A DNA stretch of 64,000 nucleotides from Microbacterium sp. Lineage in GTDB: Bacteria; Actinomycetota; Actinomycetes; Actinomycetales; Microbacteriaceae. The position numbers were made by a program, and so were the translations under genes. Below are positions 34,949 to 43,360 of this stretch, piece by piece. Under the pieces are notes generated by a model. That model had not been told where the DNA came from. It did not search any database and saw only the letters and a program-made list of their open reading frames with translations. How positions within the stretch are numbered: the stretch's first letter is position 1; each line of letters starts with the position of its first letter. Location: NCBI RefSeq assembly GCF_031180975.1, contig NZ_JAPSLI010000002.1, forward strand, positions 248,001 to 312,000, written 5' to 3'.

Positions 34949-35034
34949 GTTCACAACTCAGGAGAAACCGGCCGATATCCGCGGATATCGGCCGGTTTCG
35001 CGTCAGCGGGCCGGGTTGTTCCTGAGTTGTGAAC
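34949..35034. repeat. Nested palindromic element (15-bp outer, 36-bp inner)
   Basis: Outer inverted repeats GTTCACAACTCAGGA (34949-34963) and TCCTGAGTTGTGAAC (35020-35034) match perfectly. Inside, positions 34964-34999 form a perfect 36-bp palindrome, each half reading GAAACCGGCCGATATCCG and its complement, with no loop. A 20-bp unpaired part (35000-35019) follows before the right outer arm. It begins 6 bp after the GNAT stop and ends 48 bp before aroQ. It could terminate transcription, but outer repeats flanking an inner palindrome also resemble a REP- or MITE-like mobile element. No open reading frame is inside. Confidence 0.85.
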
Positions 35035-35069
35035 AGGGCGCGCGACGCACGGGCGTGCCCGACCGCTGA

Positions 35070-35075
35070 TATCGT
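35070..35075 (+). promoter_or_regulatory. -10 hexamer TATCGT for aroQ
   Basis: TATCGT lies 7 nt before the aroQ GTG and downstream of the nested palindrome. There is no ribosome binding site before the GTG, which supports a leaderless start. Confidence 0.4.
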
Positions 35076-35082
35076 GCCGGAC

Positions 35083-35523
35083 GTGACCTCCCGACGCCTC
35101 CTCCTCGTCAACGGCCCGAACCTCAACCTGCTCGGCACCCGGGAACCGGGGATCTACGGCTCCGCCACCCTGGCCGACGTGGAGCGCCTCACCGCGGATG
35201 TCGCCCGCGAGCTCGGCTACGAGCTCCGCGCCGTCCAGAGCAACCACGAGGGCGTCCTCATCGACGCGATCCACGCCGCCCGCGAGGACTGCGCCGGCAT
35301 CGTCATCAACCCCGGCGGTCTGACGCACACGTCGGTGGCGCTGCGGGACGCCCTGACCGGCGTGGGTCTGCCGTTCGCGGAGGTGCACATCTCGGACGTG
35401 TACGCCCGCGAGGAGTTCCGTCACTTCTCGTACCTGCACGACGTGGCGGCCGTGCGCGTGGTCGGTCACGGCGTCGACGGGTACGCCGAGGCGGTGCGGG
35501 AGCTCGTCGCCAAGATCGGCTGA
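35083..35523 (+). CDS. aroQ: Type II 3-dehydroquinate dehydratase
   Basis: Third step of the shikimate pathway. GTG 35083 gives 146 residues, the family length, starting just before [21 protein letters not shown], which carries the catalytic Arg and Tyr. [30 protein letters not shown] and [14 protein letters not shown] (catalytic His) follow. An upstream ATG at 35029 would add residues encoded by the palindrome arm and is rejected. Confidence 0.95.
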   Translation: MTSRRLLLVNGPNLNLLGTREPGIYGSATLADVERLTADVARELGYELRAVQSNHEGVLIDAIHAAREDCAGIVINPGGLTHTSVALRDALTGVGLPFAEVHISDVYAREEFRHFSYLHDVAAVRVVGHGVDGYAEAVRELVAKIG

Positions 35524-35547
35524 CGCGGACTCACCGCGGGCATCCCG

Positions 35548-35553
35548 TAGAAT
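35548..35553 (+). promoter_or_regulatory. -10-like TAGAAT for efp
   Basis: TAGAAT lies 70 bp before the efp ATG in the 100-bp gap after aroQ. No clear -35 is visible. Confidence 0.4.
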
Positions 35554-35623
35554 CGACTGTCGGCCGTCCGCGCACCGCGCGTCGACCGGCCCTCCTTCTC
35601 TCGAAACGAACGGACTCCTCCGC

Positions 35624-36187
35624 ATGGCATCCACCGCAGACATCAAGAACGGCGTCGTCATCAAGATCGACGGACAGCTCTGGAGCGTCGTGGAGTTCCA
35701 GCACGTCAAGCCCGGCAAGGGCGGCGCCTTCGTGCGGACCAAGCTCAAGAACGTCGTCTCAGGCAAGACCGTCGACAAGACGTACAACGCCGGCACCAAG
35801 ATCGACATCGAGAACGTCGACCGCCGCGACTTCACCTACCTGTACACCGACGGCGACGGCTTCGTTTTCATGGATGTCGAGGACTACGACCAGCTCACCG
35901 TCCCGGCGACCGTGGTCGGCGACGCCAAGAACTTCATGCTCGAGAACCAGCAGGTGCAGATCGCGCTGAACAACGGCAACCCGCTGTACATCGAGCTGCC
36001 GGCGTCGGTCGTGCTCGAGGTGACCTACACCGAGCCGGGCCTGCAGGGCGACCGCTCGTCGGCCGGCACCAAGCCCGCGACCCTCGAGACCGGTTACGAG
36101 ATCCAGGTCCCGCTGTTCCTCGAGACCGGCACCAAGGTCAAGGTCGACACCCGCACGGGCGACTACCTCGGCCGCGTCAACGACTGA
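35624..36187 (+). CDS. efp: Elongation factor P
   Basis: Relieves ribosome stalling at polyproline. The 187-residue protein has three beta-barrel domains. The tip loop in [26 protein letters not shown] carries the conserved functional lysine. [26 protein letters not shown] and the terminal [24 protein letters not shown] are signature stretches. It is followed by nusB after 15 bp. Confidence 0.97.
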   Translation: MASTADIKNGVVIKIDGQLWSVVEFQHVKPGKGGAFVRTKLKNVVSGKTVDKTYNAGTKIDIENVDRRDFTYLYTDGDGFVFMDVEDYDQLTVPATVVGDAKNFMLENQQVQIALNNGNPLYIELPASVVLEVTYTEPGLQGDRSSAGTKPATLETGYEIQVPLFLETGTKVKVDTRTGDYLGRVND

Positions 36188-36202
36188 CCAGGGCGATCGA
36201 CT

Positions 36203-36613
36203 TTGAGCGCACGCACCAAGGCGCGCAAGCGCGCCCTCGACATCCTCTTCTCCGCCGACGTGCGCGGGGAAGAGGTGTCGGTCTCCCTGGCGGCCGCCGC
36301 CAAGCGCGCCGCGAACGAACCCGCGCGCGAGGCGTCCTGGCTGTACGCCCGTGACATCGTCGACGGCATCATCGACCATCGCGACGAGATCGACGAGCAG
36401 ATCACCACGCACAGCCGCGACTGGAAGCTGGAGCGGATGCCGGCCGTCGATCGTGCCCTGCTGCGCATCGGCACCTGGGAGATCCTGTTCAACGACGAGG
36501 TTCCGACCGCGGTCGCGATCGACGAGGCGGTCGAACTCGCCAAGGAGCTCTCCACCGAGGACTCCGGCGCGTTCGTGCACGGCGTCCTCGCCCGCATCGC
36601 CCGCGCGAGCTGA
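36203..36613 (+). CDS. nusB: Transcription antitermination factor NusB
   Basis: Works with NusE/S10 on rRNA transcription. The 136-residue all-helical protein starts SARTKARKRALDILFSADVRGEEV, and the RNA-binding Arg-rich motif is at the N-terminus. LERMPAVDRALLRIGTWEILFNDEVPTAVAIDEAVELAKELSTEDSGAFVHGVLARIAR is typical. The start appears to be TTG at 36203, as no ATG or GTG gives this N-terminus. The efp-nusB order is conserved in actinobacteria. Confidence 0.94.
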   Translation: MSARTKARKRALDILFSADVRGEEVSVSLAAAAKRAANEPAREASWLYARDIVDGIIDHRDEIDEQITTHSRDWKLERMPAVDRALLRIGTWEILFNDEVPTAVAIDEAVELAKELSTEDSGAFVHGVLARIARAS

Positions 36614-36652
36614 TCCGGGCGCGATGTCGGCGCGGGGCGGCAGGATGTCGTC

Positions 36653-39600
36653 ATGACACCGCTGCGCCCCGGCATCCGCACCCTGCGGCAGCTCGCCGGT
36701 GACGGCGGCTACGAGCGCGGCGCCGACTACGCCCGGCGCGGGCGCGTCCTCACCACTGAGTGGGATGCCGCCGCGCAGCTCCTGCTCGGCGAGGTGCAGG
36801 GCGCCGAGCCGGAACCATACTGGTGCAGCATCCGTTTCCGCGACGGCGACATCGTCGGCACCGCCTGCTCGTGTCCGATGCAGTACGCGTGCAAGCACAT
36901 CGTGGCGACGCTGCTCGTCGGCACCGCGGAGGAGCCGGAACCGGCCCCGCCGGTCGGACCGTCCTGGCGTTCGCTGCTGTTCGCGCCCGCCGCGCCGGCA
37001 TCCGCTCCGATCCCGCTCGCCGTCGGGATCGAGGTGCGCATCCGCCCGCCACGCTCTCCCCAGCACTGGGCCGCGCCCGCCGCCCACGCGGCCTCACCGT
37101 ACGACCTGCGCCGCCCAGAGGGGGAGATCCTGCTGGCGGTTCGCCCGTTGATGCGCAGCCCCGCCACCGGCCGGTGGATCCAGGGCGATGCGCGCTGGGA
37201 CACCGTCCGGCGCTCGTCAGGCAGGTTCACACCGGAGCAGGCGCAGTGGTTCACCGACTTCCTCGGCATCGCACGCGACTCGTTGCTGTCCGGCACTGCC
37301 GGGGACTGGATCGTGCTCGATCGCGTGCAGTCCCCGCTGCTTTGGCATCACCTGCGTGCGCTGCCGGCCCTGGGCATGCCACTGGAGCCGACCCAGCGGC
37401 ACACGACGGTGCGGCTGGCCGAATCCGCCTCGGCCGCGCTCGAACTCTCCCCGTCGGACGGCGGCGGTATCACGGTGGGCGTGGACGTCCGCATCGACGA
37501 CGAGCGGGTCCCCGCGGAATCCGTCCACGTGATCGGCGGATCCGGGCTGTACCTCATCGAGGTCGGCGCGCAGCGCCTTGATGTCACGCTCGCGCCGGTG
37601 GCGCTGGCACCCGCCGTGCGCGCGGCGATCGTCGCCGCGCAGCCTGTGGTCGTCCCGGCCGCCGACCGGGAAGCCTTCCTCGCCACCGCCTACCCCGCGC
37701 TGGCACGGCAGACCGAGATTCGCGCCACCGGGATGAACCTGCCGCCGATCGCCACCGCCGAGCCGGTGCTCAGCGTGCGCTTCCACCCGGACGACCGCGT
37801 GGAGTACCACTTCGCCTGGGAGTACTCCGGGCACGGGCACGTCCCGCTCGCGCCGGGCGGCGAGCCGTTCCGCGACCCGGATGCCGAAGCGCGCCGTCTC
37901 CGTGACATCGAAGCGGTGTGGGGCGCGGCGATCCGGCATCCGTTCCACCCGACCGGCGCCCTGCAGGGGATCGAGGCCGCCGAGTGGGCGGCCAAGGTGC
38001 TCACCGCTTTCGAGGACAGCGACGTGCGCGTGGTCGTCACCGGCCGGCGGAAGGACTACCGGGAACTCACCGCCGCCCCGGAGATCTCCGTGTCGACCGT
38101 CGAATCCACCGACCCGGACTGGTTCGACCTGGGCGTGGTGGTCACGATCGACGGCCGCACCATCCCGTTCACCCCGCTGTTCACCGCGCTGAGCCTGGGC
38201 CGCAAGAAGATGCTGCTGTCCGACGGCGGCTACTTCTCGCTCGCACACCCCGCGCTGCAGCGGCTCCGCGACCTCATCGACGAGGCGGCGGGGCTCGCCG
38301 AGTGGGAGACCACGCCGCGGATCAGCCGTTATCAGACGACCCTCTGGGAGGAGTTCGAAGACCTCGCCGACCACGCGGAGCCGGCGCTGGCGTGGCGAGC
38401 CCTCGCCGAGGGCCTGCGCGACGTCGAGACCATCCCGCCGACCCCCGAACCGCGGATGCTGCAGGCGCAGCTGCGCCCGTATCAGAAGCAGGGCTTCGAC
38501 TGGCTGGCGTTCCTGTGGCGGCACCGGCTGGGCGGCATCCTCGCCGACGACATGGGGCTCGGCAAGACCCTGCAGCTGCTCGCCCTGATCGCGCACGCCG
38601 TCGAGCAGGGGAGCGCCAAGCCGTTCCTCGTCATCGCGCCGACCTCCGTGATGGCGACGTGGCGCAGCGAAGCGGCGCGCTTCACACCCGGGCTCCGGGT
38701 GCGCGTGATCGACAGCACCTTCGCCCGGCGTGACCACAGCGTCGCGGATGCCGCGGCGGGTGCCGACCTGATCGTCACCTCGTACACGCTCGCGCGCCTC
38801 GACGACGAGCAGTTCCAGGCGGTGGAATGGGCCGGGCTCATCCTCGACGAGGCCCAGTTCGTCAAGAACAACGCCACCCGGCTGCACCGCGTGATCGCAG
38901 ACCTGAAATCCGTCGTCACGATCGCCGTCACGGGCACACCGCTGGAGAACAGCCTCACCGACCTGTGGTCGCTGCTGTCGTTGGCCGCGCCGGGGCTGTT
39001 CCCGTCGGCGCGGAAGTTCCGGCAGGACTACGTGCAGCCGATCGAAAAGGGCAAAGTTCCCGAGAACCAGGAGGGCGGGGCGTACCGGCGGGCCCGCCTG
39101 GATCGGCTCCGCCGTCGCATCCGCCCCCTCATGCTGCGCCGCACGAAGGACCTCGTCGCCGCCGACCTGCCCGAGAAGCAGGTGCAGGAGCTGATCGTCG
39201 AGCTCAGTCCCGCCCACGGCGCCCGCTACGACACGGTGCTGCAGCGCGAACGCCAGAAGGTGCTCGGCCTGCTCGCCGACCTCGACCGCAACCGGTTCAT
39301 CGTGTTCCGTTCGCTGACGATGCTGCGGATGATGGCGTTGTCCCCGTCGCTCGTCGACCCGGACGCCGCCATCCCGTCGCGCAAGCTCGACGTGCTGCTG
39401 GAGCACATCGACGAGCTGCGCGCAGAGGGGCACCGCGCCCTGGTGTTCAGCCAGTTCACCTCGTTCCTCGACCTCGCCGAGGAACGGCTCACCGCCGCGG
39501 GCATCGCGCACGTGCGTCTGGACGGGTCGACGCGACGACGAGCCGAGGTCGTCGACGGCTTCCGCGCGGGGGAGCAGCCGGTTTTCCTGATCAGCCTCAA

Positions 39601-39883
39601 GGCCGGCGGCTTCGGTCTCACGGTCACCGAGGCCGACTACGTGTTCCTGCTCGACCCGTGGTGGAATCCGGCCGCGGAGTCGCAGGCCGTGGACCGGGTG
39701 CACAGAATCGGGCAGACGCGGCGGGTGTTCGTCTACCGGCTCATCGCGGCCGGCACCATCGAGGAGAAGGTGGTGGCGCTGCAGCAGCGGAAGGCCCGGT
39801 TGTTCTCCGCTGTCGTGGACGACGACGCGCTGTTCTCACAGTCGCTCACCGCCGACGACATCCGCGCACTGCTCGAGTCGTGA
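36653..39883 (+). CDS. SNF2-family ATPase with N-terminal SWIM zinc finger
   Basis: This 1076-residue protein has a SWIM finger (C72, C74, C80, H82 in CSCPMQYACKH), a long middle region, and a C-terminal SNF2 motor. The motor has DDMGLGKTLQLLALI (Walker A, about 625), LILDEAQFVKN (DEAQ, not the more usual DEAH), VTGTPLENSLTDLWSLL, LVFSQFTSFLDLAEERL and QAVDRVHRIGQTRRVFVYRLIA. Bacterial relatives are linked to stalled RNA polymerase rescue or DNA remodelling, but this one's role is unknown. It begins 39 bp after nusB. Confidence 0.93.
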   Translation: MTPLRPGIRTLRQLAGDGGYERGADYARRGRVLTTEWDAAAQLLLGEVQGAEPEPYWCSIRFRDGDIVGTACSCPMQYACKHIVATLLVGTAEEPEPAPPVGPSWRSLLFAPAAPASAPIPLAVGIEVRIRPPRSPQHWAAPAAHAASPYDLRRPEGEILLAVRPLMRSPATGRWIQGDARWDTVRRSSGRFTPEQAQWFTDFLGIARDSLLSGTAGDWIVLDRVQSPLLWHHLRALPALGMPLEPTQRHTTVRLAESASAALELSPSDGGGITVGVDVRIDDERVPAESVHVIGGSGLYLIEVGAQRLDVTLAPVALAPAVRAAIVAAQPVVVPAADREAFLATAYPALARQTEIRATGMNLPPIATAEPVLSVRFHPDDRVEYHFAWEYSGHGHVPLAPGGEPFRDPDAEARRLRDIEAVWGAAIRHPFHPTGALQGIEAAEWAAKVLTAFEDSDVRVVVTGRRKDYRELTAAPEISVSTVESTDPDWFDLGVVVTIDGRTIPFTPLFTALSLGRKKMLLSDGGYFSLAHPALQRLRDLIDEAAGLAEWETTPRISRYQTTLWEEFEDLADHAEPALAWRALAEGLRDVETIPPTPEPRMLQAQLRPYQKQGFDWLAFLWRHRLGGILADDMGLGKTLQLLALIAHAVEQGSAKPFLVIAPTSVMATWRSEAARFTPGLRVRVIDSTFARRDHSVADAAAGADLIVTSYTLARLDDEQFQAVEWAGLILDEAQFVKNNATRLHRVIADLKSVVTIAVTGTPLENSLTDLWSLLSLAAPGLFPSARKFRQDYVQPIEKGKVPENQEGGAYRRARLDRLRRRIRPLMLRRTKDLVAADLPEKQVQELIVELSPAHGARYDTVLQRERQKVLGLLADLDRNRFIVFRSLTMLRMMALSPSLVDPDAAIPSRKLDVLLEHIDELRAEGHRALVFSQFTSFLDLAEERLTAAGIAHVRLDGSTRRRAEVVDGFRAGEQPVFLISLKAGGFGLTVTEADYVFLLDPWWNPAAESQAVDRVHRIGQTRRVFVYRLIAAGTIEEKVVALQQRKARLFSAVVDDDALFSQSLTADDIRALLES

Positions 39884-39941
39884 CGGCGGACCGCGGATGC
39901 CGTTCCGGCCTGGTGACCGGTGCCGCACAGCATCCGCTCGG

Positions 39942-39947
39942 TAGAAT
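39942..39947 (+). promoter_or_regulatory. -10-like TAGAAT for the MBL-Rieske gene
   Basis: TAGAAT lies 30 bp before the ATG at 39978, with a strong ribosome binding site AGGAGGAG in between. No clear -35 is visible. Confidence 0.4.
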
Positions 39948-39977
39948 CGATCCGGCGTTCACAGCAGGAGGAGAGAC

Positions 39978-41552
39978 ATGCGGATCACGGGACTCGGCCA
40001 CGCAGGGATGTTCATCGAGACACGCGGCGGGAACATCATCTGCGACCCGGTCCTCGGTCCGTCGTTCTACGGCTCGTGGTTCCCGTTCCCCGACAACCGC
40101 GGGCTGGACTGGGAGCGTCTGGGCCGCGAGGCCGACTTCCTGTACATCTCGCACCGGCACCGCGACCACTTCGACCCGCGCCTGCTGGAGCGGTACATCT
40201 CGAAGGACATCGAGGTGCTGCTGCCCGAGTACCCCATCGACGACCTCGAGCAGGATATCCGGGCCCTGGGCTACCACAACATCACGTACGCGCCCGCAGG
40301 CGAGATCATCCAGCGCGGCGACCTGAAGATCATGATCACGCCGCTGCGCGCGCCCAGCGACGGTCCGATCGGCGACTCGTCGCTCAGCGTCGACGACGGC
40401 ACGGCGTCGATCCTCAACCAGAACGACTCGCATCCGCTCGACCTCGAGAAGCTGCTCGCTTTCGGCAAGCCGGAGGCGTACTTCACCCAGGTGTCCGGCG
40501 CGATCTGGTGGCCGATGGTCTACGACCTGCCGCTGGACGCCAAGCAGAACTTCGCCCGCCTCAAGCGCGAGGCGCAGAACAAGCGCGCCATGTACTACAT
40601 CGAGAAGGTCGACGCGCCACACGTGTTCCCGATGGCGGGCCCGCCGATGTTCCTGCGCGACGAGCTGTTCGACTTCAACGGAACCGGTCGCAACGGCGAC
40701 TCCATCTTCACGGACCAGAAGGAGTTCCTCGCCCACCTGAAGGAGCAGGCGCCGCAGTACGACGGCCGACTGTTCATCCCCGGCACCGTCGTCGAACTGA
40801 ACCACGGCGAGATGACGGTGACGCAGAGCCTGTACACCCAGGCAGAGATCGACCGCATCTTCGACGACAAGTGGGACTACCTCGAGGAGCAGCGCGCCAC
40901 CCGCCAGGACGAGATCCGCGCCGAGGAGGCCTCCCGTGCCGAGATCCTCCCGCCGGCCGAGATGCTCGAGGCGCTGAAGACGTGGTGGGAGCCGCTGCTG
41001 AAGAAGTCGCGCACCATCCGCCTCGGCGTCGGCGGACCCGTGCGCATGACTATCGGCGAGCTCGACCTGGTCGTCGACTTCCCGAAGGCCAAGGTGCGCG
41101 AGTACGCCGGCGAGGACGTCGAGTTCTGGTACACGATCCCCGCCGACCTGGTGTCCACCAACATCCGGGACCACGAGATCGACTGGTCGAACTCGATCTT
41201 CCTGTCCATGCAGTTCAGCGCCGGCCGCAAGGGCAAGTTCAACGAGTTCATCTACACGTTCTTCAAATGCCTGTCGGTCGATCGCATCGAGTACGTCGAG
41301 AACTGGTACCAGGAGCAGACCGACCAGACCGAGGACGCCGAGATCGGCGACTGGGTGGTGCAGCGCCGCTGCCCCCACCTGCGTGCGGACCTCACCCGCA
41401 CCGGCAAGATCGAGGACGGTGTGCTCACCTGCAGCATGCACGACTGGAAGTGGGACCTGAAGACCGGTCGCTGCCTCTCCACCAGCGGACACCCCATCCG
41501 CGCCAAGAAGGTCGACGAGGTCACCGAAGAGGCGCTTCGTCCCGCCGTCTGA
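39978..41552 (+). CDS. Metallo-beta-lactamase-fold protein with C-terminal Rieske [2Fe-2S] domain
   Basis: In 524 residues the N-terminal half is an UlaG-like MBL fold (GLGHAGMFIET; SHRHRDHFDP with metal ligands H59, H61, D63, H64). The C-terminus is a Rieske domain with C465-P-H467 and C485-x-x-H488. The middle carries a long helical insertion. This MBL plus Rieske order is related to CMP-N-acetylneuraminate hydroxylase-like proteins, but no sialic-acid genes are nearby, so the substrate is unknown. A strong GGAGGAG ribosome binding site precedes the ATG. It stands alone between the SNF2 gene and the pyrimidine operon. Confidence 0.88.
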   Translation: MRITGLGHAGMFIETRGGNIICDPVLGPSFYGSWFPFPDNRGLDWERLGREADFLYISHRHRDHFDPRLLERYISKDIEVLLPEYPIDDLEQDIRALGYHNITYAPAGEIIQRGDLKIMITPLRAPSDGPIGDSSLSVDDGTASILNQNDSHPLDLEKLLAFGKPEAYFTQVSGAIWWPMVYDLPLDAKQNFARLKREAQNKRAMYYIEKVDAPHVFPMAGPPMFLRDELFDFNGTGRNGDSIFTDQKEFLAHLKEQAPQYDGRLFIPGTVVELNHGEMTVTQSLYTQAEIDRIFDDKWDYLEEQRATRQDEIRAEEASRAEILPPAEMLEALKTWWEPLLKKSRTIRLGVGGPVRMTIGELDLVVDFPKAKVREYAGEDVEFWYTIPADLVSTNIRDHEIDWSNSIFLSMQFSAGRKGKFNEFIYTFFKCLSVDRIEYVENWYQEQTDQTEDAEIGDWVVQRRCPHLRADLTRTGKIEDGVLTCSMHDWKWDLKTGRCLSTSGHPIRAKKVDEVTEEALRPAV

Positions 41553-41570
41553 CCCCTGTACCACCCCGTC

Positions 41571-41774
41571 ATGGCACTTCCTCGCATCCAGGTGACGCAG
41601 ACGCAAGAGCTCGCCGCCGGACTGGAGCTCGCGGCGAAGGAATGGCCGGGCGCATCGCGCTCCGAACTCGTGGCACGGCTCGCGGCGGCCGGCGTGGAGA
41701 GCATCGCGGCACGTCGCGCGGCACGTCGCGCCGAACGGCGCAGGGTGCTGCAGCCTCGCCGAGGTCGCACGTGA
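41571..41774 (+). CDS. Small basic protein of unknown function
   Basis: This 67-residue protein (MALPRIQVTQTQELAAGLEL...) has a short beta-like start followed by two predicted helices (AAGLELAAKEWPGASRSELVARLAAAGVESIAA) and an Arg-rich tail. The pattern recalls ribbon-helix-helix antitoxin-type regulators, but no toxin is beside it. It begins 18 bp after the MBL-Rieske gene in the same direction. It is ahead of the pyrR promoter. Moderate confidence that it is translated. Confidence 0.6.
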   Translation: MALPRIQVTQTQELAAGLELAAKEWPGASRSELVARLAAAGVESIAARRAARRAERRRVLQPRRGRT

Positions 41775-41807
41775 GCGGGGCGTGACGGCCGTCGGAGCCT
41801 GAGCCGG

Positions 41808-41862
41808 TAGACTGAACCGGAAAGCAACCTTTAACACCGTCCAGAGAGGCGGAGAAGGGAGC
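41808..41862 (+). promoter_or_regulatory. pyrR promoter and PyrR-binding RNA leader
   Basis: A -10-like TAGACT (41808-41813) should start a leader of about 48 nt. The leader contains CGTCCAGAGAGGCGGAG (41838-41854), which matches the known PyrR RNA-binding consensus (GUCCAGAGAGGC). CCG/CGG can form the upper stem and CCTTT (41828-41832) can pair with AAGG (41855-41858), which is part of the pyrR ribosome binding site GAAGGGAG. This layout fits translational repression by UMP-bound PyrR, as proposed in mycobacteria. Confidence 0.75.
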
Positions 41863-41867
41863 GGCTG

Positions 41868-42398
41868 ATGGGCGCACGCACTGTGCTGCACGAAGCCGAC
41901 ATCTCGCGGGCCCTGACACGGATCGCCCACGAGATCCTCGAATCGAATCGCGGCGCGGACGGTCTGGTGCTTCTCGGCATCCCGACGCGCGGCGTCCACC
42001 TCGCCGAGCGCCTCGGCGGCCTGATCAGCGGCATCTCCGGCACCGACATCCCGGTGGGATCGCTCGACGTGACGCTGTTCCGCGATGATCTCGCCCAGCA
42101 CCCGACCAGGGCGCCCAAGCGCACCGACATCCCGGACGAGGGCATCGACGGCAAGACCGTCGTCCTCGTCGACGACGTGCTGTTCTCCGGCCGCAGCATC
42201 CGCGCCGCACTCGACGCCCTGCAGTCGATCGGGCGGCCCGCCGTCGTGCGCCTCGCGATCCTCGTCGACCGCGGGCACCGCGAACTGCCGATCCGGCCCG
42301 ACTTCGTCGGAAAGAACATCCCCTCCGCCCGCTCCGAGCGCGTCAACGTCCGGCTGCGCGAACTCGACGGCGCCGACGAGGTGACGATCGAAGCATGA
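41868..42398 (+). CDS. pyrR: Bifunctional pyrimidine operon regulator / uracil phosphoribosyltransferase
   Basis: Binds pyr mRNA when UMP is high and has weak uracil phosphoribosyltransferase activity. The 176-residue protein has [45 protein letters not shown], the PRPP loop [23 protein letters not shown] and [30 protein letters not shown] sequence. It heads pyrB-pyrC-carA-carB-pyrF and overlaps pyrB by 4 bp. Its own leader carries the PyrR site. Confidence 0.97.
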   Translation: MGARTVLHEADISRALTRIAHEILESNRGADGLVLLGIPTRGVHLAERLGGLISGISGTDIPVGSLDVTLFRDDLAQHPTRAPKRTDIPDEGIDGKTVVLVDDVLFSGRSIRAALDALQSIGRPAVVRLAILVDRGHRELPIRPDFVGKNIPSARSERVNVRLRELDGADEVTIEA

Positions 42399-43360
42399 GG
42401 CACCTGCTCGACACCCGCACCCTCGACCGCGCCACGGCGCTGCGCATCCTCGACGTCGCCGAGGACATGGCCGACACCCAGTCCCGCCAGGTCAAGAAGC
42501 TGCCCACGCTGCTCGGCAAAACCGTGGTGAACCTGTTCTTCGAGGACTCAACCCGCACTCGCATCTCGTTCGAGGCGGCCGCGAAGCGGCTCTCCGCCGA
42601 CGTCATCAACTTCGCCGCGAAGGGCTCCAGCGTCTCGAAGGGCGAGAGCCTGAAGGACACCGCCCAGACGCTGGAGGCGATCGGAGCGGATGCCGTTGTG
42701 GTCCGCCACTCGGCATCGGGCGCCCCGCAGACCCTCGCGACGAGCAGCTGGATCTCGGCAGGGGTGGTCAACGCCGGCGACGGCACGCACGAGCACCCCA
42801 CACAGGCCCTGCTCGACGCGTACACCGTCCGCAAGCGCTTCTACGGCGACGCCAGCCGCGGCCGCGACCTCGAAGGCCTGCGCATCGTCATCGTCGGCGA
42901 CGTGCTGCATTCGCGGGTGGCCCGCTCGAACGTCTGGCTGCTGAGCACCCTGGGTGCGCACGTCACCCTCGTGTCGCCGCCCACCCTGCTTCCGCAGAAC
43001 GTGTCGCTCTGGCCCGCCGCCGTCGAGTACGACCTGGATGCCGCCCTGGCGACCGGTCCGGACGCGGTGATGATGCTGCGCATCCAGGCCGAGCGGATGA
43101 ACGCCGCGTATTTCCCCACTGAACGGGAGTATTCCCGTCTCTGGGGACTCGACGCCATGCGGGTCGCAGCGCTGCCGGAGACTAGCATTGTGATGCACCC
43201 CGGCCCGATGAACCGGGGCCTGGAGATCTCCAGCGAAGCCGCCGACTCCGCCCGTTCGACGGTGCTCGAGCAGGTGGCGAACGGAGTGTCCGTGAGAATG
43301 GCCGTGCTCTACCTGCTGCTGGCGGGGGAGCGGAACGACGAACGAGGGGGTGCGCAGTGA
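42395..43360 (+). CDS. pyrB: Aspartate carbamoyltransferase catalytic subunit
   Basis: Condenses carbamoyl phosphate and aspartate. The 321-residue protein has the carbamoyl phosphate motif [33 protein letters not shown] and [13 protein letters not shown]. No pyrI regulatory subunit is nearby, as expected for actinobacteria. ATG overlaps the pyrR stop, and its TGA overlaps the GTG of pyrC. Confidence 0.97.
   Translation: MRHLLDTRTLDRATALRILDVAEDMADTQSRQVKKLPTLLGKTVVNLFFEDSTRTRISFEAAAKRLSADVINFAAKGSSVSKGESLKDTAQTLEAIGADAVVVRHSASGAPQTLATSSWISAGVVNAGDGTHEHPTQALLDAYTVRKRFYGDASRGRDLEGLRIVIVGDVLHSRVARSNVWLLSTLGAHVTLVSPPTLLPQNVSLWPAAVEYDLDAALATGPDAVMMLRIQAERMNAAYFPTEREYSRLWGLDAMRVAALPETSIVMHPGPMNRGLEISSEAADSARSTVLEQVANGVSVRMAVLYLLLAGERNDERGGAQ

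Noticed and set aside
35029..35082. Upstream ATG start for aroQ
   Set aside because: It would translate part of the palindrome arm and add 18 residues not seen in the family; GTG 35083 gives the normal length.
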